Shown here piece after piece: positions 1 through 5,840 of a stretch of DNA of 6,723 bases (positions within the stretch are counted from its first letter, which is position 1; each line of letters starts with the position of its first letter). This DNA comes from Candidatus Aminicenantota bacterium (GTDB lineage: Bacteria > Acidobacteriota > Aminicenantia > UBA2199). The notes below the pieces were generated by a model that worked only from the letters and a program-made list of their open reading frames with translations, did not search any database and had not been told where the DNA came from. Made by a program: the position numbers and the translations under genes. The stretch lies in NCBI GenBank assembly GCA_023136725.1, contig JAGLQR010000096.1, positions 1 to 6,723 on the forward strand, in the 5' to 3' direction.

Positions 1-42
1 TATGTCAATAGTATCTGCTCTTCACAAATTCAAAAAATGATG

Positions 43-71
43 TTGAAAATCAAACTGAAATTATGGATAAT
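43..71 (+). promoter_or_regulatory. Possible sigma70-type promoter for the DUF362/polyferredoxin unit
   Basis: TTGAAA (43-48) and GATAAT (66-71) are separated by 17 bases, and each matches the sigma70 consensus at five of six positions. Transcription would start near base 78, leaving a leader of only about 11 bases that begins at the AAGGAG ribosome site. That short leader, and the AT-richness that makes chance matches common, keep confidence modest. The organism's promoter consensus is unknown. Confidence 0.35.
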
Positions 72-88
72 ATTAAAAAGGAGCACAG

Positions 89-976
89 ATGAGAAGAAGA
101 GAATTCATTAAAACTTCTGTTGCAATAACTGCGACAGCAGGTATTTCAGGTTTGCCGCTATTATCTTCGGGCGGGGTTGATCCGGTCTCGAAAGTAACCG
201 GAGAATCGCCTTACGAAATAACAAAAAAGGGCGTAGAGCTTATCGGCGGAATGAAAAAATTTATCAGCAAACAGGACATAGTAATGATAAAACCAAATAT
301 CGGCTGGAACAGAAAAGTCGAACATGCCGCCAACACAAATCCCGAAGTACTTAAAGCAGTAATAGAGATGGTCTTTGATGCTGGAGCAAAAAAAGTTATC
401 GTAATGGATAATAGTTGCCATAAATCCGAGGACACATATAGAAGAAGCGGAATAAAGGATGCTGTTGAAAAAAGTGGTGCAGAAATCAGATTCTCTGATG
501 AGAACAGGCTGGTAGTTCACCCGTTCAACGGGGAAAAAATTAAAAAATGGCCCGTTTTCAGGGATCACCTTGAAGTTGATAAATTCATTAATGTTCCGAT
601 ACTCAAACATCATTCCAGTGCAGGACTAACTATCGGAATGAAAAATCTGTTCGGTATCATAGGCGGCAGGAGAGGAAAACTCCACAGGAATATGGGTGAG
701 AACATAGCAGATCTGGCTAATGGATTTAAAACTGACCTTACAATTGTTGATGCCTACAGAATTCTCAAAAAGAACGGCCCGGTCGGAGGAAGGCTCAGTG
801 ATGTGGAACTCAAAAAAACTGTTATCTGCTCTAAAAATATATTTGAGGCAGATGTTGTTGCAGTAGACTTGTTCGGTAAAAATATCGATGAGATAGATTT
901 TATCGATGCCGGATTCAGAAGGGGAATGGGACAGAAAAATATAAAGAATATCAATATAAAAACTTTTGTAATCTGA
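89..976 (+). CDS. Tat-exported DUF362 family protein
   Basis: A 295-residue protein of the DUF362 family, whose biochemical role is not established. The N-terminus has a twin-arginine signal (R2-R3-R4-E-F-I-K, then a hydrophobic Ala/Gly/Leu stretch to about residue 28), so it is predicted to be exported folded by Tat. Family-like landmarks are KPNIGW (68-73), TNPEVLKA (83-90), VIVMDNS (103-109) and the conserved core NVPILKHH with GMKNLFGIIG (168-192). Unlike DUF362 proteins fused to ferredoxin domains, it has only two cysteines (C110, C247) and no Fe-S motif of its own. The start is firm: AAGGAG (78-83) lies five bases before the ATG. The polyferredoxin gene begins at the base after the stop codon, which implies co-translation and suggests that the Fe-S partner is supplied by that neighbour. 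The family call is confident; any redox role is inference from context. Confidence 0.85.
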   Translation: MRRREFIKTSVAITATAGISGLPLLSSGGVDPVSKVTGESPYEITKKGVELIGGMKKFISKQDIVMIKPNIGWNRKVEHAANTNPEVLKAVIEMVFDAGAKKVIVMDNSCHKSEDTYRRSGIKDAVEKSGAEIRFSDENRLVVHPFNGEKIKKWPVFRDHLEVDKFINVPILKHHSSAGLTIGMKNLFGIIGGRRGKLHRNMGENIADLANGFKTDLTIVDAYRILKKNGPVGGRLSDVELKKTVICSKNIFEADVVAVDLFGKNIDEIDFIDAGFRRGMGQKNIKNINIKTFVI

Positions 977-2533
977 GTGAAAATGATTTCAAAATATCCC
1001 AAAAAAAAACTTGCTCGTATCTTTTTTCAGGTAGTTTTTCTTGTTGTTTTTTTCTGGCTTCTGATCAGAACAGGCGCATCAGCCACCGAAACATTTAAAT
1101 ACTCCAATTACTTTTTCTATTTTGACCCGTTATTACTGATCATAAACCTGTTCTCCACCCATACTCTAATCAATCTTTTTCTCCTGTCACTGATCCCGCT
1201 GGCACTCACTATTGTATTCGGCCGCTTTTTCTGCGGATGGGTATGCCCAATGGGGACTATCCACCATTTCTTTTCATGGCTATTCGGTCGGGGAAAAAAG
1301 AGGGTGGAACAGGTAGATCACAAACTGATAAAACTGAAATATGTGATACTGACACTTATCCTGCTCATGGCCCTTTTCGGTACAAATATCGGTGGATGGC
1401 TGGACCCGTTCTCAATTCTGACACGCAGTACTTCCATCGCTGTCAGCCCTTCAGCGAACTACATTATCGAGGAGACGCTGAAGGAGGGAGCAGAAGAATC
1501 GGGGATCATTGCAAAAGGGTTGAAACCGGCATATGAATTTTCAAAAAAAAACATACTCCCTAATAAACCGAGAAAATATCTGCAGTCAGTTTTTATAGGA
1601 TTCATTTTTTTCCTTTTAATTGCTGCAAATTTTTACAAGAGAAGATTTTTCTGCAATTATTTATGCCCATTGGGAGCTTTATACGGACTGTTTTCCAGGT
1701 TCAGCATTCTAAACCTCGATGTGGATAAAGGGAGTTGCAAAAAGTGTAATGTCTGCTCTTCTGATTGCACTTATAACGGGAGCCCATATCAGGATTATAT
1801 GAAGTCTGAGTGTATGGTCTGCTATAATTGTGAAGATTCCTGCCCTCCAGATTCAATTAATACGAAATTCAGATTTCATGTAAAGGGTAGTGTAAATAAG
1901 ATCGATCTTGGAAGGAGAAGGATCACGGGATCGTTAATTTCCGGAATGTTTTTCGCCTCACTGCCAAGAATTGCCGGGACATCAAAATCCCGGATACACA
2001 ATTTTGAAAGGCCTCCCGGATCGGTCTCTGAATCCGATTTCCTTGACAGATGTATAAGGTGCGGAGAGTGCATGCAGGCTTGTCCGACGAACTTTATTCA
2101 GCCTGCACTCTTTGAAACAGGTATCGACGGGCTGTGGACTCCGATACTGGAACCATTAACCGGATATTGTGAATACGAATGCTACCGATGTACCCAGGTG
2201 TGCCCGACAAATGCTATTGAAACACTTAGTTTGGAAGATAAAAAGAATTTTAAAATAGGCATTGCTGTAGTGGTAAAAGACAGATGCTACACCTATGCGG
2301 ACGGGTACAATTGTGCAGTTTGTGAAGAACATTGCCCTGTCCCCGACAAGGCAATCCGTTTCAGAGAGGTAGATGTATGGAACTTTGAAGGTAAGCTTGT
2401 GAAGGTAAAACAGATATACGTGGTCCCCGATCTTTGTATCGGTTGTGGAATATGTGAAAATGTCTGTCCGAGATCTGATGCTCCCGGAATTGTAAATACT
2501 GCAGAGGAAGAACAGAGGGAATTCGAATATTAA
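977..2533 (+). CDS. Membrane polyferredoxin, NapH-like and NapG/MauM-like fusion
   Basis: A 518-residue membrane iron-sulfur protein that probably passes electrons between the quinone pool and an extracytoplasmic or membrane partner. Residues 1-250 resemble NapH: hydrophobic segments near 14-31, 51-82, 120-137 and 203-219, with the two signature motifs CGWVCP (86-91) and CNYLCP (226-231). Two [4Fe-4S] motifs follow (C254/257/260/264 and C279/282/285/289). Residues 340-500 resemble NapG/MauM: ERPPG at 344-348, then four clusters (C359/362/365/369; C398/402/405/409; C437/446/449/453; C487/490/493/497). Between the halves, RRR at 313-315 precedes a moderately hydrophobic stretch to about 334, like the Tat signal of free-standing NapG. 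The GTG start abuts the upstream stop codon; an ATG two codons later (983), with a weak GAG ribosome site, is at least as likely. No nitrate reductase gene is nearby, so a Nap function should not be assumed. Confidence 0.88.
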   Translation: MKMISKYPKKKLARIFFQVVFLVVFFWLLIRTGASATETFKYSNYFFYFDPLLLIINLFSTHTLINLFLLSLIPLALTIVFGRFFCGWVCPMGTIHHFFSWLFGRGKKRVEQVDHKLIKLKYVILTLILLMALFGTNIGGWLDPFSILTRSTSIAVSPSANYIIEETLKEGAEESGIIAKGLKPAYEFSKKNILPNKPRKYLQSVFIGFIFFLLIAANFYKRRFFCNYLCPLGALYGLFSRFSILNLDVDKGSCKKCNVCSSDCTYNGSPYQDYMKSECMVCYNCEDSCPPDSINTKFRFHVKGSVNKIDLGRRRITGSLISGMFFASLPRIAGTSKSRIHNFERPPGSVSESDFLDRCIRCGECMQACPTNFIQPALFETGIDGLWTPILEPLTGYCEYECYRCTQVCPTNAIETLSLEDKKNFKIGIAVVVKDRCYTYADGYNCAVCEEHCPVPDKAIRFREVDVWNFEGKLVKVKQIYVVPDLCIGCGICENVCPRSDAPGIVNTAEEEQREFEY

Positions 2534-2541
2534 GAAAATTG

Positions 2542-3792
2542 CTATTTTACTTTCAATATTATTAAAGTACAGTCGTCTGTCGGTCTGATATTTCCGCTGA
2601 ACTTGAACATTTGCTTGTATAATCCATCATTAAGTTCAGATGCCGTTTTGTCTTTATGTTTCTTTATATAATCTATGATCCTTTCAACTCCGAACTCATC
2701 ACCGGCTTTATTCATAATCTCTGGCACTCCATCTGTAAATGCAGCTATTACATCTCCGGATTTGAGTAAAAGGTGCTCTTTTTCATAGCTGGCATCGTTA
2801 GTAAATCCGGTTAAAAATCCACCTTTCGAGAGGGGATAAGTTTTTTTACCTGATATAAGTATTGGTTCTATGTGACCTGCATTAACATAAGAAATGCTTT
2901 TTTCTCTGTCCTCAATGACCATCCAGAATATTGTAATGAAACGGTCACCTCTTGTGAAATCATAAATAAGAGAATTGGCTTTAGAAATGAAATCTTCAGG
3001 TTCAGAAAAATAAAGATCATTCATGGAATGAAAAACAGCCTGGGAGGAAGCGGCAAGGAGAGCAGCAGATAATCCTTTCCCCTCAACATCTGCAATAAGA
3101 ACTGGAGTTTTCCCATTCCTCTCTTTAAGTATGTCATAATAATCACCACCAACACTATTGATAGGTTCATATCTCACAGCAATATCAAAATTTTTAAATT
3201 CCGGTATTTCCTGCGGGAGAAGTGATAGTTGAATCTCCTTCGCAATGTTGATCTCATGATCCATTTTCTGCTTTTCGATCATCTTGGATATCATAAAACT
3301 GTTCTCAATTGCGATTAGAGCAAATCTTGACAGAAAAAAAGCAAAGTCAAGATCATCCTGGCTCAGATTCAGCCTGTTGAATTTAAGGCCAAGCCCCAGA
3401 ACAGTATTTTTCGCGCCTTTCTCAGATAGGTTAATTAATAAAGCTATATTCTTTTGTGATAAAAGTTCGAAAAGTTTAGGATTTTTTATCTCTATATCTT
3501 TAACTTCAAGAAAATCCCATTTTTTTTTATATTTCTTCAATCCCTTTACAAGAACATTCATTTCGGCTTTTTGAACTCTGAATCCCCTCTTCTCAAGAAG
3601 GCCATTCTTCTCATCAAGGAAAAAAGCTCTTGTAATTCCCATGTGACCCATGATCGTGGAAAAATAGATTCGGAATATATTCTCAAGATTAAAAGAAGAA
3701 TAAATTGAAGAGGAAAATTCGTATATTGAGTTGAACTGAAATTTTTTGACTTTTAATTCTTTGACCAGCTCTTTTAACTGCTTTTCTTCCAT
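2542..3792 (-). CDS. SpoIIE-type PP2C serine phosphatase with GAF-like sensor (RsbU-like)
   Basis: A 416-residue protein predicted to dephosphorylate the STAS protein encoded two genes upstream and so reset the partner switch. Residues of roughly 20-165 look like a GAF-type sensory domain, with no ligand that can be named. A helical linker (166-195) carries AKEIQLSLLP (184-193), the switch-helix motif seen just before RsbU-type catalytic domains. The PP2C domain (about 200-416) keeps its metal-binding aspartates: GGDYYD (D217), ADVEGKG (D235), FTDGVPE (D354) and TDDCTL (D406/D407), plus NAGH at 304-307. No transmembrane segment is seen, so it is probably cytosolic. Its ATG lies inside the end of the kinase gene (19-base overlap) with only a weak GGAAA site, indicating translational coupling. 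It is the last gene of the module and ends 8 bases from the converging polyferredoxin gene. Confidence 0.9.
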   Translation of the reverse strand: MEEKQLKELVKELKVKKFQFNSIYEFSSSIYSSFNLENIFRIYFSTIMGHMGITRAFFLDEKNGLLEKRGFRVQKAEMNVLVKGLKKYKKKWDFLEVKDIEIKNPKLFELLSQKNIALLINLSEKGAKNTVLGLGLKFNRLNLSQDDLDFAFFLSRFALIAIENSFMISKMIEKQKMDHEINIAKEIQLSLLPQEIPEFKNFDIAVRYEPINSVGGDYYDILKERNGKTPVLIADVEGKGLSAALLAASSQAVFHSMNDLYFSEPEDFISKANSLIYDFTRGDRFITIFWMVIEDREKSISYVNAGHIEPILISGKKTYPLSKGGFLTGFTNDASYEKEHLLLKSGDVIAAFTDGVPEIMNKAGDEFGVERIIDYIKKHKDKTASELNDGLYKQMFKFSGNIRPTDDCTLIILKVK

Positions 3793-4202
3793 TTGATCAT
3801 TTCCAGATAGTTTGTATCTTTTATAGTACTATATTCAACAGAATCCATTATCCTCTTGATCAATGCAACGCCCAATCCCCCTTTCTTCTTGGCTTTTATC
3901 ATTTTTTCAAGATTGACCATTGCATCACTGAGTTGCGGGGGAATCCCCGAAAATTCAATTTTTATTTTCATCCCTTCATTACTGCAGAAAAAATCAAGTT
4001 TTATCTCCGCATCGGAGGACTCTTTGTAGGAATGCTTAATCACATTGGTTATTGCTTCATCAACAGCAAGAGCGATTTTTCTTGATTCTGAAGCAGGAAA
4101 AAAATTTCTCACTGCAATATGGTTTGTCAGTTCAACAAGCATTTTCAGCAACTCGGTCTTAGCCGGAATAGAAACTGAGAGTTCTGGAGTTTCAGGAAAC
4201 AT
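3774..4202 (-). CDS. RsbW-like GHKL ATPase / switch kinase
   Basis: A 142-residue single-domain GHKL (HATPase_c) protein of the RsbW/SpoIIAB anti-sigma type. Such proteins phosphorylate their STAS antagonist and bind a sigma factor or another target. The N box is canonical (LAVDEAITNVIKHS, 45-58, with E49, N53 and H57), and the glycine-rich lid motif is present (GGLGVALIKRIMDSVEY, 108-124). The G1 box is unusual: where D-x-G is expected the protein reads E83-F84-S85-G86, so the adenine-contacting aspartate is missing or shifted. It may therefore bind ATP weakly or differently, or belong to a divergent subfamily. The ATG overlaps the end of the STAS gene by 11 bases and no strong ribosome site precedes it, so it is likely translated by coupling. 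It also overlaps the phosphatase gene by 19 bases. The fold is confident; kinase activity and target are inference. Confidence 0.82.
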   Translation of the reverse strand: MFPETPELSVSIPAKTELLKMLVELTNHIAVRNFFPASESRKIALAVDEAITNVIKHSYKESSDAEIKLDFFCSNEGMKIKIEFSGIPPQLSDAMVNLEKMIKAKKKGGLGVALIKRIMDSVEYSTIKDTNYLEMIKWKKSS

Positions 4203-4545
4203 TTTTAAATTTTTCTATTGCATTTTCTTCACTATCTACAAATTCATATATCTCTGTAAACCCGACAAGATCAAATATCTCATAAACCCGATCAATCACA
4301 TTTGACAGTTTTATATCTCCGCCTTTTTCCCTTATCTCATCAAGATACCCCATGATAATTCCCATTCCCGCAGAGCTGATATAATTCAGTTCATTGCAGT
4401 TTACTACGATCTTTACAATGCTGTCATCAAGCATTTTTATCATTTCATTTTCGAATTTCTCGACACTATGTGCATCGAGATGCCCGGTCGGATATAAAAC
4501 ACCGACATTTTCGATTGTTTTTGACTTAATAAGGAAGTTCCTCAT
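4192..4545 (-). CDS. STAS domain anti-sigma factor antagonist (RsbV/SpoIIAA-like)
   Basis: A 117-residue single STAS-domain protein, the phosphorylatable switch of the partner-switching module. The core reads NCNELNYISSAGMGIIMGYL (residues 49-68). By alignment to the DSSG motif of SpoIIAA, the second serine of ISSAG (S58) is the expected phosphorylation site, with serine replacing the usual preceding aspartate. The start is set at the ATG at 4545 because GGAG (complement of 4552-4555) lies six bases upstream of it; a TTG 12 bases earlier would bury that ribosome site inside the gene. When unphosphorylated, such proteins sequester the kinase. It is the first gene of three overlapping minus-strand genes and is separated from acpS upstream by 293 bases that hold the inverted-repeat element. 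Confidence 0.9.
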   Translation of the reverse strand: MRNFLIKSKTIENVGVLYPTGHLDAHSVEKFENEMIKMLDDSIVKIVVNCNELNYISSAGMGIIMGYLDEIREKGGDIKLSNVIDRVYEIFDLVGFTEIYEFVDSEENAIEKFKNVS

Positions 4546-4657
4546 AATTTTCTCCAAATTTAAGATCCGGAAATTTCACAGATCCTTTTTAACTTCAAAT
4601 TTTAATATAGAAAAAATTAAAAATCAATTTGAAATGGCTACCACTTGACATACAATT

Positions 4658-4688
4658 GGGGGGACGGTGCTTGACATTTTGACATTTT
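4658..4688 (+). repeat. Left 31-bp arm of inverted repeat
   Basis: This is an exact reverse complement of 4778-4808. It begins with a run of six G, and symmetry breaks after the third T following the second GACAT. It contains two successive TTGACATTT-like units. Confidence 0.9.
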
Positions 4689-4777
4689 TATTTCGTGCCA
4701 AGCAAAACCTGCAACATTTTGTATAATTGTCCCCTATGTATTCGCAAGGCAAGTTTTCATGATTAAAGTAGATTTGG

Positions 4778-4808
4778 AAAATGTCAAAATGTCAAGCACC
4801 GTCCCCCC
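4778..4808 (-). repeat. Right 31-bp arm of inverted repeat
   Basis: This is an exact reverse complement of 4658-4688, ending in six C at 4803-4808. It lies 30 bases beyond the acpS stop codon, so it would be in the 3' untranslated part of an acpS transcript. Confidence 0.9.
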
Positions 4809-4838
4809 TATTATGTCATGAAGCTGAGAACGCCTTGA

Positions 4839-5210
4839 TTATTCGATAATTACAAAGGCGACAGCGAATTCCTTGGTGTGTGAGATCGAAAGGTTTATGA
4901 TGCTCATTCCTTTCTTTTTAAAGACATCAAGTGTTTTCCCAGATATACGGATTTCCGGTTTACCAAGTTCATCATTGATGACATTGATCTCTGTCCATTT
5001 CATCCCATCTCTGTAACCGGTTCCAAGAGCCTTGAAAAAAGCCTCTTTTGCAGCAAACCGACCCGCAAAGTGGATCTCCTTCTTCAATTTTGAATTGCAG
5101 TACTCAGACTCTTCTTGCGAAAAGATCTTTTTTGTAAAATACTCGTCCTTGGTTATGGCTTTTTTAATCCTTTCAATTGCTATTATGTCAGCCCCGGTCC
5201 CTTTTATCAT
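4839..5210 (-). CDS. acpS: Holo-[acyl-carrier-protein] synthase
   Basis: A 123-residue protein of the AcpS family, which transfers 4'-phosphopantetheine from coenzyme A to the serine of apo-ACP, activating it for fatty acid synthesis in the cytosol. The N-terminal motif GTGADIIAIERI (4-15) supplies the Mg-binding aspartate D8. The second signature RFAAKEAFFKALGTG (51-65) contains the metal-binding glutamate E56 and K55. The C-terminal SISHTKEFAVA (108-118) is the typical end of the family. Length is normal for a bacterial AcpS. The ATG at 5210 is preceded by an AGGGA ribosome site about nine bases away. It is divergent from the lipoprotein cassette, and no fatty-acid gene adjoins it. The repeat element just downstream separates it from the STAS operon, so it may be transcribed alone or read through. 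Confidence 0.95.
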   Translation of the reverse strand: MIKGTGADIIAIERIKKAITKDEYFTKKIFSQEESEYCNSKLKKEIHFAGRFAAKEAFFKALGTGYRDGMKWTEINVINDELGKPEIRISGKTLDVFKKKGMSIINLSISHTKEFAVAFVIIE

Positions 5211-5255
5211 TATTATTTATCCCTGCCACAATTTTACCATATCCCGAAAACAAAA

Positions 5256-5271
5256 GGGGACACGGAGTCAC
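5256..5271 (+). repeat. Possible fragment of a GGGGAC-headed repeat
   Basis: GGGGACACGGAGTCAC in the acpS/lipoprotein intergenic region resembles the head of the inverted-repeat arms at 4658 (G-run, AC, GG, then a TGAC/TCAC-like step). It has no partner arm nearby. It may be a relic of a related mobile repeat, or chance similarity. Confidence 0.25.
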
Positions 5272-5415
5272 AGCCCTATATAGAGCGTGAGACACTATTA
5301 AACGTCCTTGAATTAATTTTCCTGTCACAATTATGTTACAAAATCCTGATTTAAAAGCGGGAAACAATATTGCTACTTATTTCGAATGAACAGAGTTATA
5401 CAAAAAACAAAAAAA

Positions 5416-5421
5416 TATAAT
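5416..5421 (+). promoter_or_regulatory. Possible -10 box for the lipoprotein cassette
   Basis: A perfect TATAAT hexamer lies 35 bases before the TTG start. No good TTGACA-like -35 box sits at the usual distance; the 17-base position reads GAGTTA. The 240-base divergent region (5211-5450) is otherwise AT-rich, with no gene seen. A promoter for this operon must lie here if it is transcribed independently, but the exact site is uncertain. Confidence 0.4.
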
Positions 5422-5439
5422 GCTAGAGATTTTTATAAC

Positions 5440-5445
5440 AGGAGG
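5440..5445 (+). promoter_or_regulatory. Strong ribosome binding site fixing a TTG start
   Basis: A full AGGAGG lies five bases before the TTG at 5451. It supports TTG as the real start of the TPR lipoprotein, since the next in-frame ATG would remove the signal peptide and both TPR-like units. Confidence 0.8.
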
Positions 5446-5450
5446 ATCTT

Positions 5451-5840
5451 TTGAAACAGATTACCTTAATATTGTTGGTAGTATTCTTTCTGACCGGTTG
5501 TTCAGCAAACAGAGTGAATACTGAATTTAAATTTGGAAATAAACTCGCAAAAAGAGGATTATGGAAGGAAGCATATTACAGATGGACTAGAGCTCTCAAG
5601 GCCGGCGATGATTCTGCTGCCATTCATAATAACATTGCAATCTCGCTCGAATATCAGAATAAATTAGCCGAAGCGGAGGCGGAGTATCAGAAAGCATTAA
5701 AACTCTCTCCGGGAAATGAATATATAAAAAGAAATATCAGCAGGTTGAAAAAAAGGATGAATCCTGACATTGAATCTGACTTTGAGGAGAAGAAAGACCT
5801 GAAAAAGATGAAAAAGAAAGACAAACGGAGAAGAAAATGA
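5451..5840 (+). CDS. Small TPR-repeat lipoprotein
   Basis: A 129-residue predicted lipoprotein. The signal peptide (1-16) ends in lipobox L14-T15-G16-C17, giving an acylated Cys17 followed by serine, a residue that in proteobacteria favours outer-membrane sorting. Two TPR-like helical pairs follow: residues 24-52 (KFGNKLAKRGLWKEAYYRWT core) and 55-88 (AIHNNIAISLEYQNKLAEAE core, ending in KALKLSPGN). The last 18 residues are almost all Lys, Arg, Asp and Glu, ending KKKDKRRRK, an unusual basic tail that may contact nucleic acid, phospholipid headgroups or an acidic partner. It starts with TTG behind a perfect AGGAGG. The stop codon overlaps the next start as ATGA. TPR lipoproteins usually act as scaffolds; no specific function is recognised. 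Confidence 0.85.
   Translation: MKQITLILLVVFFLTGCSANRVNTEFKFGNKLAKRGLWKEAYYRWTRALKAGDDSAAIHNNIAISLEYQNKLAEAEAEYQKALKLSPGNEYIKRNISRLKKRMNPDIESDFEEKKDLKKMKKKDKRRRK

Larger units (their letters stand above)
4646..4818. mobile_element. Small inverted-repeat element (MITE- or REP-like), 31-bp perfect arms
   Basis: The arms at 4658-4688 and 4778-4808 are exact reverse complements over 31 bases. Each starts with six G and continues ACGGTGCTTGAC followed by ATTTTGACATTTT-type sequence containing a tandem GACATTTT. TGACATA outside the left arm (4646-4652) is mirrored outside the right arm (4812-4818), extending the symmetry to about 173 bases with small spacer differences. The 89-base centre has no coding capacity but contains a further GTCCCC (4729-4734). 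No target-site duplication is visible. This layout fits a non-autonomous element mobilised by an IS200/RAYT-type transposase, or a REP-like repeat. Transcribed from either side it could form a long hairpin between acpS and the STAS gene. Confidence 0.65.

Noticed and set aside
1..40. Possible 3' end of an upstream gene (frame 2 reads SIVSALHKFKK then stop at 38-40).
   Set aside because: Only 12 codons are visible and another frame is also open here, so no coding claim can be supported.
161..613. Minus-strand open frame of about 150 codons inside the DUF362 gene.
   Set aside because: It is antisense to a clear family protein, has no ribosome site and gives a Phe/Tyr/Cys-rich product typical of antisense translation.
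1237..1536. Plus-strand open frame of about 100 codons inside the polyferredoxin gene.
   Set aside because: It is out of frame with the Cys-motif protein and shows no domain or signal; a shadow of the real gene.
977..2533. Naming the polyferredoxin napH or napG and inferring periplasmic nitrate reduction.
   Set aside because: No napA, napB, napC or napD-like gene is present, and these modules occur with many other oxidoreductases.
2526..2560. AATATT repeated around the convergent gene ends as a bidirectional terminator.
   Set aside because: The arms are only six bases, pure A/T, overlap coding sequence on both sides and have no GC stem, so the structure is too weak.
4564..4585. AGATCC direct repeat (4564-4569 and 4580-4585) as an operator for the STAS operon.
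   Set aside because: Six bases repeated once in AT-rich leader DNA is expected by chance, and no regulator binding pattern is recognisable.
5276..5283. CTATATAG palindrome upstream of acpS as a regulatory site or promoter.
   Set aside because: An eight-base A/T-rich palindrome without a supporting -35 box or repeat is not enough.
5032..5354. Plus-strand open frames across acpS and its upstream region.
   Set aside because: They lie opposite a certain acpS gene and continue into non-coding DNA; no ribosome site or recognisable protein.
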